DNA from: an uncultured Eubacteriales bacterium
Lineage (GTDB): Bacteria > Bacillota > Clostridia > Oscillospirales > Oscillospiraceae
Assembly (NCBI GenBank): GCA_900544295.1
Contig: UQUO01000029.1
Location: 1-24,818 of the forward strand
DNA length: 24,818 nucleotides
Direction: 5' to 3'
Both the position numbers and the translations under genes were made by a program. This document shows, piece after piece, positions 23,575 to 24,818 of this stretch. Below the pieces are notes generated by a model. That model saw only the letters and a list, made by a program, of their open reading frames with translations. It was not told the origin of the DNA and did no database searches. Each line of letters opens with the position of its first letter. Positions within the stretch are counted from its first letter, which is position 1.

Positions 23575-23603
23575 TTGCCTGCGCACGATTTCTGGTGTAG
23601 AAT
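23575..23603 (+). promoter_or_regulatory. Promoter of the DUF975 gene
   Basis: TTGCCT (23575-23580), a 17-bp spacer and TAGAAT (23598-23603), with AAGGGAG and the ATG at 23634 downstream. It is divergent from the recJ promoter, with 27 bp between the two -35 boxes. Confidence 0.65.
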
Positions 23604-23633
23604 AGCGGTACGAACTCTGAAGGGAGCGTCTTT

Positions 23634-24341
23634 ATGTATCTGAACCGCGCCGAGCTCAAATTCCGGGCAAGGCAGGCCATGCGCGGCTCCGCCGTGAGCC
23701 CCTACATCATGGCTCTGGTCTATAGTGTGATCGCCTATGTCATGGGCCTGCTCTCGGCCAGGCTCCTCAACGTGGACGTCGTGTCCGTCGTAAAGCATCT
23801 CGGCGCCGACGTCGTCATGGAGAACCCGGAGATATTCATAAACTACTATATCAGCCGCGCGCCCGGGGCTTTCGCCTACTTCATCGAGCTGCTGCTGCGC
23901 ATCATGGGCATGCTGCTCTACGCCGGGCAGGTCGTGTTCATCCTGAACATGGTCCGCGGCCTGCAGAACAGCCTCTGGAACCTCATGGACGGCTTCCAGA
24001 GCTTCCTGCGCATAATCGGCCTGCGGATATTGATGGCGATCTTCGTCTTTCTCTGGTCGCTGCTCTTCGTCATCCCCGGCATAGTTGCGGCCTACCGCTA
24101 CCGGCTGGCTCTCTACCTGCTGCTGGACCACCCGGAGATGGGGGTCATGGAGTGCATCCGCGAGAGCAAGCGCCTCATGCGCGGGCACAAGGCGGAGCTC
24201 TTCATCCTGGACCTGAGCTTCATCGGCTGGGCGCTGCTGAGCGTCATACCCTTTGTTTCCATCTACACCATCCCCTACACCGAGGCGACCTACGCCCTCT
24301 ACTACTGCCAGCTGGCCGCCCAGCCGCACGAGGACTGGTAA
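23634..24341 (+). CDS. DUF975 family integral membrane protein
   Basis: A 235-residue protein with about five to six membrane helices. It opens with LNRAELKFRARQAM, the usual DUF975 N-terminus, and contains the conserved IPGIVAAYRYRLALYLLLDHP and CIRESKRLMRGHKAELFILDLSFIGW segments. The family is common in Firmicutes and has no proven function. The ATG has AAGGGAG 8 nt upstream. It is a single gene with its own promoter and terminator, divergent from the recJ-rel operon. Confidence 0.88.
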   Translation: MYLNRAELKFRARQAMRGSAVSPYIMALVYSVIAYVMGLLSARLLNVDVVSVVKHLGADVVMENPEIFINYYISRAPGAFAYFIELLLRIMGMLLYAGQVVFILNMVRGLQNSLWNLMDGFQSFLRIIGLRILMAIFVFLWSLLFVIPGIVAAYRYRLALYLLLDHPEMGVMECIRESKRLMRGHKAELFILDLSFIGWALLSVIPFVSIYTIPYTEATYALYYCQLAAQPHEDW

Positions 24342-24371
24342 GCCCCGCGGGATAATCCCGGTCAAACCAGC

Positions 24372-24400
24372 AAAAAACGCCCCCATCGGGGGCGTTTTTT
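24372..24400 (+). terminator. Terminator after the DUF975 gene
   Basis: A 13-bp stem (24372-24384 with 24388-24400) with the loop ATC, ending in TTTTTT. The stem is preceded by A's, so it can also work on the minus strand. Confidence 0.92.
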
Positions 24401-24436
24401 CTTTGATAGCGGGACGGCGGCACCGCGCACCCTGAC

Positions 24437-24476
24437 GCCGGCCTCACTGCGCTCCGCCAGCCCCCGCCCGGTGCCG
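24437..24476. repeat. Degenerate 40-bp direct repeat, copy A
   Basis: It begins GCCGGCCTCAC and ends near CCCCCGCCCGG. It matches copy B (24694-24733) at about 33 of 40 positions. Confidence 0.6.
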
Positions 24477-24583
24477 GTCTCCCGCCGGTCCCACGTCGCC
24501 GGCGGCGGCGTTTTAACTATTTCCCCCGCCGCATCCCGCACTCGGTAAATCCCGCGGCACGCGGCCCGTTTCCCACCCGCCCT

Positions 24584-24609
24584 GTAGGGGACGGCGTCCT
24601 CGACGTCCC
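24584..24609. repeat. 26-bp direct repeat, copy 1
   Basis: Begins GTAGGGGACGG and ends CGACGTCCC. It contains the inverted arms GGGACG and CGTCCC, so each unit can fold as a hairpin. Identical to copy 2 at 24653-24678. It resembles GTAGGGGCG-type palindromic units dispersed in some GC-rich clostridial genomes (from general knowledge, not checked here). Confidence 0.8.
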
Positions 24610-24652
24610 TTTCCTTCGTCCACCGCCGACCTAACGGCGTCGCGCCAGCCCC

Positions 24653-24678
24653 GTAGGGGACGGCGTCCTCGACGTCCC
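24653..24678. repeat. 26-bp direct repeat, copy 2
   Basis: Exact copy of 24584-24609, same orientation, 69 bp start to start. Confidence 0.8.
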
Positions 24679-24693
24679 GCCGTCACGGTCTCC

Positions 24694-24733
24694 GCCGGCC
24701 TCACCACGTTCCGCCGACCCCCGCCCGGCGTCG
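24694..24733. repeat. Degenerate 40-bp direct repeat, copy B
   Basis: Partner of copy A (24437-24476), in the same orientation, 257 bp away. The two copies flank the 26-bp repeat pair. Confidence 0.6.
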
Positions 24734-24765
24734 GATGACTGCGGGCGTCCGCAAATCGCGCGGGC

Positions 24766-24788
24766 TGCGGGCGGCGGGGCCGCCCGCA
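24766..24788. repeat. Perfect GC hairpin
   Basis: TGCGGGCGGC and GCCGCCCGCA form a 10-bp stem around GGG. There is no T-tract, so a terminator role is unlikely. Confidence 0.7.
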
Positions 24789-24789
24789 A

Positions 24790-24818
24790 AGGGGGAACCC
24801 CCGGCGAGGGTTCCCCCT
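24790..24818. repeat. Perfect hairpin at the window edge
   Basis: AGGGGGAACCC and GGGTTCCCCCT form an 11-bp stem with a 7-base loop, ending exactly at the window edge. Whether a T-tract follows cannot be seen. Confidence 0.65.

Larger units (their letters stand above)
24401..24818. other. Gene-free, repeat-rich right end
   Basis: There is no credible gene in this stretch. The open frames present are explained by GC-rich repeats and lack ribosome binding sites. It holds two copies of a 26-bp repeat, two copies of a degenerate 40-bp repeat, and two strong hairpins, and runs to the window edge. Confidence 0.7.

Noticed and set aside
24584..24678. Short CRISPR array
   Set aside because: Only two repeat units, a 43-bp interval between them that resembles neighbouring repeats, and no cas genes.

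Overview
The window looks like chromosome from a GC-rich, spore-forming (or recently spore-forming) member of the Clostridia, most like Oscillospiraceae-type gut Firmicutes. The reasons are a stage II sporulation protein R gene, a clostridial recJ-rel-dtd-MBL gene order, a NusG_II plus Gx-transporter pair, a DUF2974 protein, a formate-THF ligase, and AGGAGG-type ribosome binding sites with TTGACA/TATAAT promoters. This is inference from gene content; no marker RNA gene is present. I saw no tRNA, rRNA, CRISPR array or intact insertion sequence.

Layout. 1-423: an AT-richer segment (about 43% G+C by hand count of 1-420) without a confident gene. It abuts an XRE helix-turn-helix gene (424-552, minus) whose promoter is intact but whose 3' part is missing. 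723-2384: fhs, with its own promoter and a bidirectional terminator. 2439-6048: a redox cassette, with a GntR/FCD regulator divergent from a two-gene operon encoding a CrtI/retinol-saturase-type flavoprotein and a flavoreductase fused to a 2Fe-2S ferredoxin domain. 6149-6754: spoIIR. 6729-8679: a minus-strand coupled cluster of a tcdA-like gene, a transglutaminase-like lipoprotein and a GNAT acetyltransferase. 8745-10412: a membrane-anchored parvulin foldase. 10530-11383: Gx transporter and NusG_II protein. 11475-14506: an FHA-SEDS fusion gene overlapping a class B PBP gene. 14476-15702: an MFS transporter. 15791-23445: a six-gene minus-strand operon, recJ, rel, dtd, MBL hydrolase, DUF2974, XRE-TPR regulator. 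23634-24341: a DUF975 membrane protein. 24401-24818: a gene-free tail of repeats and hairpins.

How the genes work together. The FHA-SEDS/PBP pair is a glycan polymerase plus transpeptidase module whose FHA domain suggests control by Ser/Thr kinase signalling. The recJ-rel operon is held together by 4-nt overlaps or 2-3-nt gaps. It is driven from a promoter with a perfect AT palindrome at the expected start point, and it ends in a strong terminator, so the (p)ppGpp enzyme is probably co-expressed with a TPR-type regulator and a predicted lipase. The redox cassette has no carotenoid-synthesis neighbour and is the best candidate for an undescribed activity, perhaps reduction of a conjugated or isoprenoid-like substrate.

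Many start codons here are GTG or TTG. They were assigned from ribosome-binding-site spacing and gene overlaps.
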